A stretch of DNA of 64,000 bases from Incurvaria masculella (lineage: Eukaryota > Arthropoda > Insecta > Lepidoptera > Incurvariidae). Position numbers and translations under genes: made by a program. Shown piece after piece: positions 53,601 through 63,921 of the stretch. The notes beneath the pieces are model-generated. The model saw only the letters and a list, made by a program, of their open reading frames with translations. It was not told the origin of the DNA and searched no databases. Position 1 is the stretch's first letter. Every line of letters starts with the position of its first letter. The stretch covers positions 4,092,001-4,156,000 of the forward strand of contig OX335650.1 of assembly GCA_946894095.1 (NCBI GenBank). The letters are read 5' to 3'.

Positions 53601-56600
53601 AATATTTAGTTTTTTGTTTTTACAGTGTTAGGTATTTAGTTTAAGTATTAGGCATATTTAAATTACAAAGTACTTGCCTAAATACCTACTTACATACGTT
53701 TTTCCGACCTGTTTGTTTATTTAAATTTTGTTTTTGTGTTTTGTTCAAGTAGGTAAATGTAAGTAGCTACCTACTTATATTTCTTTCTTAGCCATAGGTG
53801 ATATTAATCTAACTACTGGCAGCCCTTAAAGAACGTCTACCCAAGGCACCGACTTCAAAAGATGATTAAAAATTAAGAAATTGTACATAATTAGTTAGAA
53901 TTAAAATAGCTTTTCGTACATTAATTAAAAGTAACCAATTATTTTTTGCTTTTTAGTTCCGGTTTTTTTGAAGGCGGTCCTTTTTTTATTTAAAAATATT
54001 TTATTTTTTGCTTTTTAGTGGTGGCGTAACTTTTGACTCAAGGTGGGCGAGCCCTCCTGCTCAACTTCACATACAAAGTGGAAAGAAGATATACATACAT
54101 ATACAATACAATGAACGTGCGTTAGCAGAAATGAAACCATTGAGAAATCTCATTTCTGACGAAACTATCTGGATTCATGAGTTCACGGTTGATACGTACG
54201 ATAATTGATACGATGAGTGCTGTGACAGACGGACAGACGGACGGACAGCGGAAGCTTAGTAGGGTCAGGCAGGGTAATTGAGAACAGGGGTAATTGGGTA
54301 CAAAATGTAATATCTGAGTAATTATAAGGCATACAAAGATTCTAACTATTTTGAATGTATCCCTAGTCTTTTGACTATGGTCGCCATATAGAACCTCACT
54401 TGTCAGCTGACAATTTCAGAGTTTATATGTGATGTTGTCCAGGTGTTTACAAAAAAATGGAAATAGTTATAAGTACTCCTTCATTAACACAACTTTATTC
54501 GAAGAAAAGAAAAGGTAAGTTTAAGTTTCTTGAGATTAATGGGATATTCATGGATACAACGTCATGTGAATTGTCTTGCAAGAACTGATAGAGGCCATAT
54601 TGACTTATTTAGGGTTGTTTTCATTTACCCCGAACATTTGTAGTGACGGGGAATTGGAAACACTCATAATGGGGTGTTTGTAAACTAGGGGGCAATTGGA
54701 AACATTGTATTAGATTTGTAGGAAGGCTGAGCTATGATTTTTGGGGATAAATGAGAACACTTATTTTCAGACTAAGGTGACATGCGAAGATGCCGCGAAT
54801 GTATGTAAAAAATAAAGGATCTCCGCAGTACACGCTTGAAGAAATAAAAAATGCCGTTTAGGATGTGGCAAATTCAAAGAAAACTTATAGAGAAGCCAGT
54901 TTTTTTTAAAACGTTCCAACAACTGTTATATTTAATCGTATCAAGGTTCGGAAAACTGATGATGAGAGAATGGGAGCGGGAGCGCCTAAGGTAATGCATG
55001 TTAACGAAGAAAAGTATCTTGTTCATTGCTTGAAGACCCGTGCATCCATGGGATATTCATGCAATAGATTGTAATACTGAGATTGAAGCAATTCAATTAT
55101 GGTGAAATATTAACTACAAAAGAAGTTATGGAAAGATTAAGAGCTCCTCAAGAAGAAAAAGATAACAAAGAATTTAAACGAAACATTAAAAAAGAAAATA
55201 AGAGTGATTCAATTCCCTATGCTGAAAGTGATGTCAGCATTTATAATGTCGAAAATGAAATGGATCATGGTATAGAATTTCTAGAACCTGTTGTTTTGGC
55301 AAAATTAAGACATGCGACTTTGTACTAGCCATCTTCAAAGGTGGAAAACGGATGACAACTAATTTTAAATATGTATGTCACATAGACAGTGTCGATGAAG
55401 ACAAAGAAATCAATGTGACTGCTTTTAAATGTGTGGACAGTACAAAATAACTGTTTATATTTAATGATGCCGATAAAAGTTCTGTGACCTTGGAAGATGT
55501 GATCGGAGTTTTACCAGAGCCAGGAATCTCAATGAAAGGAGAGCGAGCTTACTTCAAATTCTGTATACCTGCTTAATATACCTGTCGATGTTTTTGAAAA
55601 GGCTTGAGCTAATAAACGTATTAGTTCATTATTGAAAACTTAATACTACTTATGTTTTTTAAATAAAAACTGTAAGGAAATAGTTTATTCTCATTTTCCC
55701 CAATACATAATAATGTAACATCCACTGAGTCTTACCTTTTTGTTCTCAATAACCCCTTGTGTTAGGAATTTGTTTCCAATTATCCCAAAAAAATGCTATG
55801 AGGTATATGGACGTTCTGAAATAATTTTCAAATACCCCAAATATAAACGGAATTATCTCATAGTCACTTGATGGATAGTAGTTTATTTTTAGTGTGTATT
55901 TTTCTTGTTCAAAAACTAATAAATTCTCTATAGGAAAAAATATGAGTTCTCAATTACCCCAAAATGGAGAATTAATGAAAATATCTCTGGGGTAAATAAA
56001 AACACTTATTATTTCATTGTTCCCGAAGCCATCGATCACATAAAATTATGTATTTCAAATGATCTTCCATATAATATTTCAGATGTATAATAACAATACT
56101 AAATAATCTAAAGGTTTTTTTTATTTTATTTTTTTAAGTAAATGTATGGGCACAAATCTCGAATCTGTTCTCAATTACCCTGCCTGACCCTAATAGAGTT
56201 CCGTTGCTGCCCTTTGGGAACGGAACCCTAAAAAGACAAAACAACGATTGAGCGGAACCGCTGAGCTTCTGAATTTCTCATCCTTCCATCGTTCCGGATA
56301 GTCTGTTTCTTGCGTAAGTTTAAGTTGTATGAAAATGTGTACATATCGGCCTCGTTTATCCCCCCTTAACAGTTGAATTTTGTAAAATCCGTTGTGAGCG
56401 AGCCTTTTCGTCTTAACAAGAAGTCACTGAAAATTTTAATTTCGAGGATAATTGGTTTCAGAGATCTCAACATGAGTGGTTTTCGCCTAATTGTGTTCAT
56501 TTTGACCTGTTTTACCCCCCTAATAGTATAATTTCCAAAAATATTTTCTTCTTAAGCATTCCCATCTAAAACAAAACATACTCTGACATTTCTGGGTTCA

Positions 56601-59177
56601 GCGGCTCTAGAGATAGAAATGTGTACAATTTGCCCTCTTTTACCCCCCTTAAATACCCCCAACAGTTGAAGTAAAAAAAAAAACCTCTCATACTGAGCAA
56701 TCTCACGCGAAAAGAAAGCTACTGTAACTAAATAATCACATTCCTGGGTTCGCGGGGTTAAGAAATTCGATGTTTGTTATAGTTAAGTACCAAACTACTG
56801 AAACGATTTTGATAAAAAAAAAATGGGGCCAACTAGAAAGTATACTCTTTCGAACAAAAAAAGAATTTTTCAAATCGGTTCAGGGGTCTTCGAATAATCG
56901 GTGAACATATATAAAAAAAAAAAGATTCCGACGAATTTAGAACCTCCTCCTTTTTTGAAGTCGGTTAAAAAGAGCCTTGCTAACTATCCTCAACATGAAA
57001 GTCAGGGATTCATGAAGAAATGTCTTTAAAGATGTTGGAATAATGTCCTTACATGTAAATATGTTTATCAAAATATTGTCGTCAAAATTCCTGGCTAACA
57101 TAGAAAGAATGAATTAAATTCAAAATCAGAGCAATGTATAGTGAAATTGAATAAAGATGAGATTTTCATATAAAAATTTGGATAGTGTTAAGACTTTAGC
57201 TAATGAGAAATTTAATAAAGGTCCTTGGATGGCACATAGCTCTCATGAGGTGTGTTGGCCTAATATCATAACAGTAGGTGAGGTATTAGCTATCATGTAT
57301 CAGATATAATTAGAATCAGATTGGTGTACACACCTTGATATAGAAACGATATATGCGAATGCCGAGGTAGTCTTCATTCTCAACGTCCTCTTTACGTGCG
57401 TTGAACTTTTTGCCCTTGTAGATGTACTCTCCGCACGTGACGCAGCGCATGTTGAAAGGCGCCATCAGGCGCACCGTGTACTGCCGGTTCTTGGCGAGTT
57501 TCATGCGCGGGATCTTTGAAGGGTCGAAGTCCGGGGGGTAATATTTCTGCAAATGTAAATTCATGTTTTAACACAAACCTATGTCCAGTGTTGGGGCGAT
57601 TTGCAAAAATGGGTACATAAAAACCGGCCAAGTGCGAGTCGGACTCGCACACGAAGGGGACCGTATCATCGTGCAAGATTTAACACAAAAAATCGCGTTT
57701 TTTGTATGGAAGCCCCCTTTAATTTTAATTATTTTTAAATTTTACCTATTTGTCGTTACAGCGGCAAAATAAATACATACTCTGTGAAAATTTCAACTTC
57801 CTAACTATTACGGTTCATGAGATACAACCCTGTGACAGATGGACGGATGGACGGACGGACAGCGGAGGCTTGGTAATAGGGTTCCGTTGGCACCCTTTGG
57901 GTATGGAACCCTAAAAAAGAACATCCTAAAAGAAGAAACATTTTGGCTTAACCGAGTACTAGTAATATGTCTATCTCAGCATAAGAGGACGTTAAAGGAA
58001 AATAGTCCAGAGGAGTTTCTAGCCAGTTCTTCTCATTTGTGATTTTATAATCGGTTAATGGTAAAATATGACGAATACGAATTCAGTGTAATGTCTATGG
58101 ATGATGAATAAACAGCCATGTACCGATCAGGGAGCCACCGTTTCCAATTCCCCATAAGGCACGCATCCATCTCGTCACGGTACGGTTTGACACCTCCAGC
58201 CAGATTGGGCATTTTAAAGAAGAATCACTTCTTCTGGAAAAGAGGTTGCGAGGGTGGAGAAAATGAGACAGGATTAAGGGAAGAAGGCTGCTCTTTAGAT
58301 TAGTACATCATTTCTACCAACTAGCTGGGTATCAGGGATGGTAGAGTAGTTTTTTATAAACAATTTGATGTAAAAATTTGGGTCCGGAGATATCTATTTT
58401 TCTTGAAAAATTTTTTTTTAAATTATTTTCTTTGTGCTCCATCGATATATTTAGTTCTGTATTGAGACGCGAACATACCTTATCTTTCCATTTCTAAGTT
58501 ATATCAGTTGGCATTAGAATTGCTCGTATGTTGCCAACACGTTGATACCCATAATGAAGGGTAAAATGATGGTGTGCGTGTTTAGAATGTTTTTAGAAGC
58601 GCGGAGACGAAAGCTCGCACAGGACGTCCTGAGCGTTATTTTTTTGTAGACCACGGAAAAATAAATTAGTCCATGGCAATAGCATTTTGGAAAAATGTTG
58701 GTGCAACTGCATGTTGTCGCTGGTCGTCGCTGTTCTATGTGCATGTATACACTTTGACTGTTGATGCAAATGGCCGACATTGCATTTGTTGGGATTTGGA
58801 TGCTGTCGTCACATTTATACTATTTAGAGATGGTGAAAGTGGACACGTCTAGTTTTAAATGATTTCATTTGTGCGAAAAGGACGCAGTATTCGTGTTTGT
58901 TCAGTGCAAATGACAGAAATTTCGTCAACAAATCAAATTTGTGAGATTTTTTTTATGCTTTTTTTCGATTTCCGGATCCCAATTTTGATTTAGAATAACG
59001 TATTTTGAGGCCTTTAGTTGGTATTTTTTTTTTATATTTTTAATCGCGATGTACTAATCTAAAGAATTTCCAAAAAGAATGCAGGTGTTAATGGAAAAGG
59101 ATAAGGGGAACAGCAACTGCAGCTCGGAATTATGAGATGCTGAAGATACTCACGTTCAAAACTTTTCGTTCCGACAT
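50239..59177 (-). CDS. YJU2: Splicing factor YJU2 (CCDC94), five exons, 343 codons
   Basis: A first-step splicing factor that joins the Prp19-associated spliceosome near the branch site; it acts in the nucleus. Exons on the minus strand: 59,177-59,154, 57,546-57,334, 52,448-52,274, 51,400-51,223 and 50,680-50,239. All junctions are GT-AG with phases 0,0,1,2, giving 343 codons (human protein 323). The N-terminus [20 protein letters not shown] separates it from the paralogue CCDC130/YJU2B. Two CxxC pairs, CVTC (exon 2) and CTRC (exon 3), are the zinc-binding positions of the family. An ATRNF block and a charged coiled-coil-like helix (exons 3-4) follow. The tail is low-complexity and acidic, ending YSDSESDE. 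Introns 1 and 2 hold transposons but the frame is intact. Confidence 0.95.
50930..51040 (+). repeat. tRNA-SINE family fragment in YJU2 intron 4
   Basis: TCCATTCAGTTCAATGGAGC and AATATAAGGAAGGTCCTGGC with CACCTAGTTCCC mark the SINE body, opposite in strand to the gene. Confidence 0.65.
51223..51400 (-). CDS. YJU2: YJU2 exon 4
   Basis: Acceptor GTTGCAG, phase 1 entry: [19 protein letters not shown], then [19 protein letters not shown], then EREDEDFIK. The donor GTGTGTA leaves the final Lys codon split. It aligns with the LE..QELKDLNQRQ..VD helix of human YJU2. Confidence 0.92.
51835..52070. repeat. Palindromic element with tRNA-like core in YJU2 intron 3
   Basis: Arms of about 70 bp (TTTGAGTTTCAG..., GATTTTGAAAATAATCTG...) are inverted copies of each other. 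The outermost ATTAAT gives TTAA on both sides. The unpaired centre holds the tRNA-like sequence at 51,923-51,994. Related, broken copies occur at 5,545-6,120 (split by a SINE) and 24,840-24,915, so this is a dispersed element rather than a single locus. Confidence 0.75.
51923..51994 (-). tRNA. tRNA-like sequence (anticodon TGT by position), probably repeat-borne
   Basis: On the minus strand it has a four-bp D stem (GCTC/GAGC), an anticodon loop CATGTAA on a stem of four pairs, and a perfect T arm (GCAGG TTCAAGT CCTGC). The acceptor TCGGGA pairs with TTCCGA. The seventh acceptor pair and the fifth anticodon-stem pair are mismatched. Because the same core recurs inside copies of a palindromic element, I think it is a captured tRNA or SINE-type promoter rather than a working tRNA-Thr gene. 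Confidence 0.5.
52274..52448 (-). CDS. YJU2: YJU2 exon 3
   Basis: It begins directly with the second zinc pair, [20 protein letters not shown], then [19 protein letters not shown] and NNPMKLL. Acceptor CTCGCAG; donor GTACGT, phase 1. Confidence 0.93.
52880..54002. mobile_element. Element with perfect 166-bp inverted repeats
   Basis: Arms 52,880-53,045 and 53,837-54,002 are, as far as I can check base by base, exact reverse complements. They start AAAATATTTTTAAATAAAAA and end (inner side) GAAGTCGGTGCCTTGGGTAG. The 791-bp spacer has no recognisable transposase; a 66-codon frame at 53,178-53,378 is unrecognised. No target duplication is evident. A ~20-bp piece of the right arm (TTATTTTTTGCTTTTTAGT) is repeated just outside it. 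It lies in YJU2 intron 2. Confidence 0.8.
54218..54261 (-). repeat. CCGT-microsatellite repeat, copy H, left part
   Basis: GTGACAGACGGACAGACGGA through AGCGGAAGCTTAGTA. The copy is cut here by the pogo-like element and resumes at 56,193. Confidence 0.85.
54262..56190 (+). mobile_element. pogo-like DNA transposon, internally deleted
   Basis: The left terminus (GGGTCAGGCAGGGTAATTGA...) and the right terminus ending ...TACCCTGCCTGACCC are perfect 26-bp inverted repeats. The target duplication is TA (54,260-54,261 and 56,191-56,192). The interior keeps both ends of a pogo-group transposase but not its catalytic centre. It is inserted in CCGT repeat copy H, giving relative ages. Confidence 0.9.
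54790..55576 (+). pseudogene. pogo-group transposase remnant
   Basis: It starts [20 protein letters not shown], the pipsqueak-type helix-turn-helix N-terminus of pogo relatives. A stop follows within the first 40 codons, and frameshifts occur after TYREAS. The middle (DDE domain) is gone. The C-terminal part resumes with [19 protein letters not shown], then [20 protein letters not shown] and YFKF, matching the C-terminal domain seen in insect pogo-like transposases. It cannot encode an active enzyme. Confidence 0.8.
56193..56236 (-). repeat. CCGT-microsatellite repeat, copy H, right part
   Basis: GAGTTCCGTTGCTGCCCTTT through GGAACGGAACCCTAAAAAG completes the copy begun at 54,218. Removing the pogo-like element and one TA restores the family sequence order. 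Confidence 0.85.
56760..56972 (-). repeat. Lepidopteran tail repeat (ACCGACTTCAAAAAAGGAGG type)
   Basis: The plus strand shows ACTGAAACGATTTTGATAAA, CGGTTCAGGGGTCTTCG and AGAACCTCCTCCTTTTTTGA followed by AGTCGGTT. The upstream 56,280-56,760 has CCCCCCTT runs and no gene. Confidence 0.65.
57210..57310 (+). repeat. tRNA-SINE family 3' fragment in YJU2 intron 2
   Basis: AAGGTCCTTGGATGGCACAT, ATGAGGTGTGTTGGCCTAAT and GGTATTAGCTATCATG mark the tail part. It ends about 25 bp from exon 2. Confidence 0.65.
57334..57546 (-). CDS. YJU2: YJU2 exon 2
   Basis: Acceptor TTTGCAG, phase 0: [20 protein letters not shown], then [20 protein letters not shown] with the first zinc pair, then [10 protein letters not shown]. 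Donor GTGTGT. The residues match the family's most conserved block almost one for one. Confidence 0.95.
57619..57917 (-). repeat. CCGT-microsatellite repeat, copy I, in YJU2 intron 1
   Basis: AAAACCGGCCAAGTGCGAGT start, palindrome GTGCGAGTCGGACTCGCAC, TTTAATTATTTTTAAATTTT body, a short (GGAC)n tract and GGGTATGGAACCCTAAAAAA end. It is nearly full length. Confidence 0.85.
59154..59177 (-). CDS. YJU2: YJU2 exon 1
   Basis: Eight codons, MSERKVLN, then donor GTGAGT, phase 0. This reproduces the invariant YJU2 N-terminus and joins KYYPP of exon 2. That makes the ATG certain despite the 1.6-kb intron. Confidence 0.95.
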
Positions 59178-59711
59178 TGTGCAAGCTGGTTTGGATCCTT
59201 CGAAGACGAAGAAAAGGCAGTAAAATTACGCAGCTAAGATCGACAACAAAAAGATGTATTACGCAGACGTTTCCACCCTCACAGACCACCGTAACCGTAC
59301 TTCCTAAACCTTTCTTTTATTGGAAATATAAACCACACAATCCCCAATAGTTTCATGTCACCATGACATGACCACAGAATATAAACATTAGACGTCAAAG
59401 AGTATGTAAATGAATTAAAAGTCTTTGCCTCCACCACAGACCCATTAACGAAATAGTTTTCTGTGGCACCACCCACAGACTATGGTCGCGGTCCGATTTT
59501 AAACCATAGTAACCGAAAGCGCGTTAAAAATATAGTCCGATTGGCGCTTACAGCTCTCAAAATGACGTCCCGTGAACGGTATGACGTCATTGTTACGTCA
59601 CTCAATGTCGTGACCAGTGCTCACGCTTTGAAGGTAGGGCACTGTGTATGCAATTGTGAATGTCACATTTTGACTTACCTAATATAGCGTTGCGCATGCT
59701 ACGACTTATTT

Positions 59712-60365
59712 ATTAATATGTGAAACCCTACAGCTACATCCGCTGTACCATCGACCGGTCACTACGCATGATGCCTCTGTTGGATCATGTAAGTCGACAA
59801 ACCAAGGCAGCACACGCACTTCGAATATCGGTTATCTCCTTAAGACTGCCGCCGTTGCGAGTGAAGTTGAGGATCTACAAAATGTACATCCGCTCGCGAC
59901 TAACCTACACAGCCCCAGCATGGTATGTGCTAAGCTCAGCCACTCAGAGGAAGAGAATCCAGGTCCATTAAAAGTCACCCCCCGCATCATAGTGGGATCG
60001 AGCGCTACGTCAGAAATGATGTAATCGCCAACGACGTGGAGATGCCACCGGTGGAGTAATAAATTGAGGAGCTCGCGCGCCGCATGTTTGACCGCGCCGA
60101 TGCCCCACCACATCCATACCTCTCCAACCTTGCTCCCCTGCACGCACGGCCGCCCGAAGGACGTCCGCTGCCCTGAGAGCTGCTGCTGCGCTCTCAGTCG
60201 CCCGGCCTGGGTTGAACGCAACGCCTGCCCGAAGTCTCGATGAGATGATGCCTAGCTCGCCGTTAGCTTATAGCGACTGATAAAGTACCGGCACTGCAGA
60301 GCATGCCGAGAAGCAGTCCGGCAAACAGGGGTTGAAGTGACGAAAGGTTAAACCTTTCGGGAGCA
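59712..60365 (+). pseudogene. Jockey-type LINE 3' fragment
   Basis: Translation shows TIDRSLRMMPLLDHVSRQTK, then LRVKLRIYKMYIRSRLTYTA, PAW and the QRKRIQ block. After a frameshift come YVRNDVIANDVEMPPVE and ELARRMFDRADAPPHPYLSN. These are the thumb/C-terminal region of Jockey-clade reverse transcriptases. Stops and frameshifts make it inactive. It occupies the gap between the divergent YJU2 and COPB1 genes. Confidence 0.8.
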
Positions 60366-61936
60366 GCTGTCATTAAATTGTGAGAAAGTTTGTGACTCAC
60401 TAGTGAGTCGCAGGTGACTATGAATCTCCGTCAAATGTGAATTTCAAGATCAGTCACCCAGGGAGACATCCCCCTAAATACGAATTGGGTCGACAGAGAT
60501 CACGAATTTATCCGAACCTGGTTCATATCAGTATTCGCGAATACTGTAATTTACGATAACAAATCGGACCGATTGTGAGCGTGCTAATGGTGCTGACAAA
60601 ATCGCGTTAGCGCTATGAGATAACACCGAAATCACACAAAATTGTACCAAATATTGTGTTATCTTATAACGCTAGTGCTCGAAAGTGGAGTTATTCGAAT
60701 ACTTAACACAACGCACTACGCTGACAACGCTTTTATCAGTATAATCTGTAATCGTTTACAGCTAAAATCGGAACGCGCTACTAGCCATCGTCTCCAACGC
60801 TCAAAAAAATAACTTGACAGTTGTTTGCGTGACACGTCTTCACTGCCAGTTGTCAAAATCGTCCAAAACTTGAGAAGAAATCTGTGAAAGAAAAAGGGTT
60901 TGCAGCAATCAATGGGCGTGCATTCGCATTGGCTGTATTTGTATTAGCACTAACACGGCATGATCGTCATTTAATACACTTTTATTTAAAGTGAGCTGCT
61001 TTAACTATCGGGTAAGCATCACTTCCCATATCCTCTTACGACTGCTCGGCGCCGCCTCTTAGGCCGGATGCAGCATATTAATATTCACACAGAAACGGCA
61101 GGTATTTTGTCTTTCATACATTACGCTAGCTAAGCTTACGCGGTGCAAATTTTTTTTTTAATTAAATAGCTGAGTTTCATGTACACCTATTTACCTCATG
61201 TACATAATAAATTGTGTTGTCCACAGACAATTTTTGCGTTGCAAAGCACCCTACAGTACGCACCAGCTAATCCTCGACCGTTTGTTGATATGAGCTTTGG
61301 AAAATATTGTTTTGTTAAATTATCTGCAGACGGTTAGCTTTTCATAATTTCATCATCATTTTCCACTCAAACCAAACATTCACTCGTCTCTTGCATTGTG
61401 TCGGCTTTCACAGCTGCCAAGCAGTGAATTAAAGCTCGAAGAATATTGAGCCTCCGATACGGAATATGTTTATCATCATGCTCATAATTTTACACATATT
61501 TAAAGTTTTTTCCATAAAATCACATTGTTTAACGACCATAAAAAACCCAGAGCTGTCAAGAATCAATCAATTTTTGTATAAAACATCAAGACAAAAGTTA
61601 ATCAAAACAAGATTTTTTTATTACCAACCCAAATTAATTAACCCTATTATTGATTTGGGCTCATTTGTATGAATAGGTCATATAAAGGTTTTTTCATTTA
61701 AACACACATGTGAATCTTACTTTATTACATAGAAGAGTAATTATTAATCTCTCTTGGTGAATAAAAACTCTTAAAATATTTCATAATTCAACTGACCTTA
61801 ACATAAACAATAATAAATAATAAGGCTTCATTTATCAATTACAAGAAATTTTTGCTTAGGTATATAGAAATTTTTCCTAATATCTATAAAATGCAGCTGT
61901 TGGGTGCATCAATGACTTAATCTTGCTTTTTTATAG
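60366..61936 (+). promoter_or_regulatory. Presumed COPB1 promoter and leader region
   Basis: No coding sequence. 60,800-60,960 is GC-balanced and non-repetitive, with TGACAGTTG and TGACACGTC motifs. A donor-like GGGTAAGC at about 61,011 could end a non-coding first exon. The coding exon at 61,956 is preceded by an acceptor (TTTTTATAG, 61,936), which implies an upstream leader exon. Exact start not determinable. Confidence 0.4.
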
Positions 61937-61955
61937 CTTACCACAATACTTCAAG

Positions 61956-62046
61956 ATGTCTACGGTGGAGCAGCCATGTTACACCCTCATCAACTTTGGG
62001 TCAGACTCTGAGGGCTGCAACGATATGCAGTTGAAAAGTGACTTAG
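61956..62046 (+). CDS. COPB1: COPB1 first coding exon
   Basis: [20 protein letters not shown], then MQLKSDL, ending in a phase-1 donor GTAAAT. CYTLIN is the conserved beta-COP N-terminal motif. A leader piece from 61,937, after TTTTTATAG, belongs to the same exon. Confidence 0.93.
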
Positions 62047-63318
62047 GTAAATAACTATATCCGTTACAGTACAATTTATTGCATTTTGTAAACATTCTTG
62101 CTTGAATACACATAGTCTGAATCCACAATGCAAATTGCACTTACCACCGTACTTTGAAAAGACCGTCAATGTCTTAAGGCATGCTGGCAGGTTTAAAAAT
62201 AGTGCGGTAGTACCTTAAACAAAAACTAAGTTTGCGTAACGGTTCCAAAAATGTCTATCGCCGTATCTATACAACAAAATTACATGTAATTGCAAATTAA
62301 ATGAAATAAGACAAGGAAATAGTTACATTAAACCAATTTTACAAATATGGTTAAACACGCTAAACTATGAAGAAACAGAAGACCTACTAACAATTGCATA
62401 TTAAAACTAATTTACACACATTACATTAACTTGGACAGTCTAATCTCGCAATGGTCTATGGACAGTCTGTTGGACGTAGCGAGCAGCGTACACATACACT
62501 TACACATTCCATTTATTTCATTCTCCTAACACAGTTTCAGTTACTCACAGCCAAGACACCTTTATATCACACTCTTGCTTATTTTATATTTACCAATTCT
62601 ATATTTTTAATTGAATACCATTACATTGTAAAAGTTTTAACTAATCGTAATATACCCATGTAAAAAACCTTGTTAACAGTAGTTCTTATAAGAGAAACCT
62701 GGTTTAGTTTAAGAATTACAGTATAATGTATTAGATTGTTTATATTGAATAAATAAATAAAAAATAAATAAAAGTGTTAAGATGTGATACACAAACCAAT
62801 TTTGTTTGGAAGCAGAGAATGCAGAGCTACATAACGCCAACCCGCCATAACTTTCTAATCTCTCAATACGCAACACGCATGGAATGCACACATTCACTGT
62901 CCACATTCTTTAAATTAAAACCAGCCGATTCTATAGATCCTTCTATAGGGTAAGCATGTGGTATACACACTCTGCATTTTATAGCATTTCTTCCTAAGTG
63001 CAACCTGACGTTCTTCAAACATGGTTTGAATTGGCACCTGGCCGATCTTCCATGTCCAGCTACATAAAAATATATATTATTTCCACAGAGAAAGGCGACA
63101 CCAAGACCAAAATCGAGGCCCTGAAGAAGACGATCGGTATAATCCTCTCCGGCGAGAAGATTCCCGGGCTCCTGATGACCATCATCAGGTTTGTGCTGCC
63201 GCTGCAGGACCACACCATCAAGAAACTGCTGCTCATCTTCTGGGAAATAGTGCCCAAGACGACGCCCGACGGCAAGCTCATGCAGGAGATGATACTCGTG
63301 TGCGACGCGTACCGCAAG
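61956..63318 (+). CDS. COPB1: Coatomer subunit beta (beta-COP), 5' part of gene
   Basis: A core subunit of the COPI vesicle coat, which mediates Golgi-to-ER and intra-Golgi traffic from the cytoplasmic face of Golgi membranes. Two coding exons are present (61,956-62,046 and 63,089-63,318), joined in phase 1. They give about 107 residues of a protein that is normally about 950 long. The second exon is nearly identical to the family: [60 protein letters not shown]. The gene continues beyond 64,000. The 5' leader is spliced just before the ATG. Confidence 0.95.
63089..63318 (+). CDS. COPB1: COPB1 second coding exon
   Basis: The acceptor TTTCCACAG completes a Glu codon, followed by [20 protein letters not shown]. 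It ends CDAYRK with donor GTAACC, phase 0. GC-rich third positions contrast with the AT-rich introns. The next exon (expected to begin DLQHPNE-like) is not within the window. Confidence 0.95.
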
Positions 63319-63584
63319 GTAACCGCCGTTGCACGCAAGGGAATAAAGTGATTTGATTCTTGATAAATAGCTTGGTATGGAGCTCAAAACTTCTGAGTCC
63401 TGTTGACTCAACATGTACATGTTAAAAAAAATCTGTAAAATGTGTGGAAGTGATTTTGAAATACATACATACATACATCACTGATTTTTGGAGAGGGTTC
63501 TGCTGTAAGGCTTCTTACCTCGGTTTTCATTTGATAACTGGACATCACACCACACCACCACACCACACCTGCTGTCATGATTTT

Positions 63585-63860
63585 AGCTCAACGCACCTCT
63601 CATTGGCGCGTGTACTTGTCTTGAATGCCAGGGTCATTGGTTTCATGGGTTTCCACCATGCACCACTTTTTTTCTCTTTCTGAGTTCTATTAGTGTATTT
63701 CATTACAAATTCAGTTCCTCGCTTAAGAATCCATCTAACACTACAAATTCAGTTCCACGATTCAGAAACCATCTAACACTATACGTCCCCTTCCTCTACT
63801 AGGTGGTAGGGTTATGCCCACCCTGGTTGGTACCATCCCGTTCGATGAAAAGATGGACAA
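63585..63860 (+). repeat. tRNA-SINE copy in COPB1 intron
   Basis: The head remnant TTCATGGGTTTCCACCATGC is followed by CACTTTTTTTCTCTTTCTGA. Then come GGTGGTAGGGTTATGCCCAC and GGTACCATCCCGTTCGATGA. A partial duplication of the TTCAGTTCCNCGNTT block lies at 63,712-63,775. Confidence 0.7.
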
Positions 63861-63861
63861 A

Positions 63862-63921
63862 GTACCGACATCAGTCCAAAAAGACTTTGAACCGACCGGA
63901 GGCAGGTATCTCAGCTAGTAT
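63862..63921 (+). repeat. CATCAGTCCAAAA..CTCAGCTAGTA repeat end
   Basis: GACATCAGTCCAAAAAGACT and GGCAGGTATCTCAGCTAGTA match the end block of the repeat at 5,362-5,537. It directly follows a SINE copy. Confidence 0.6.
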
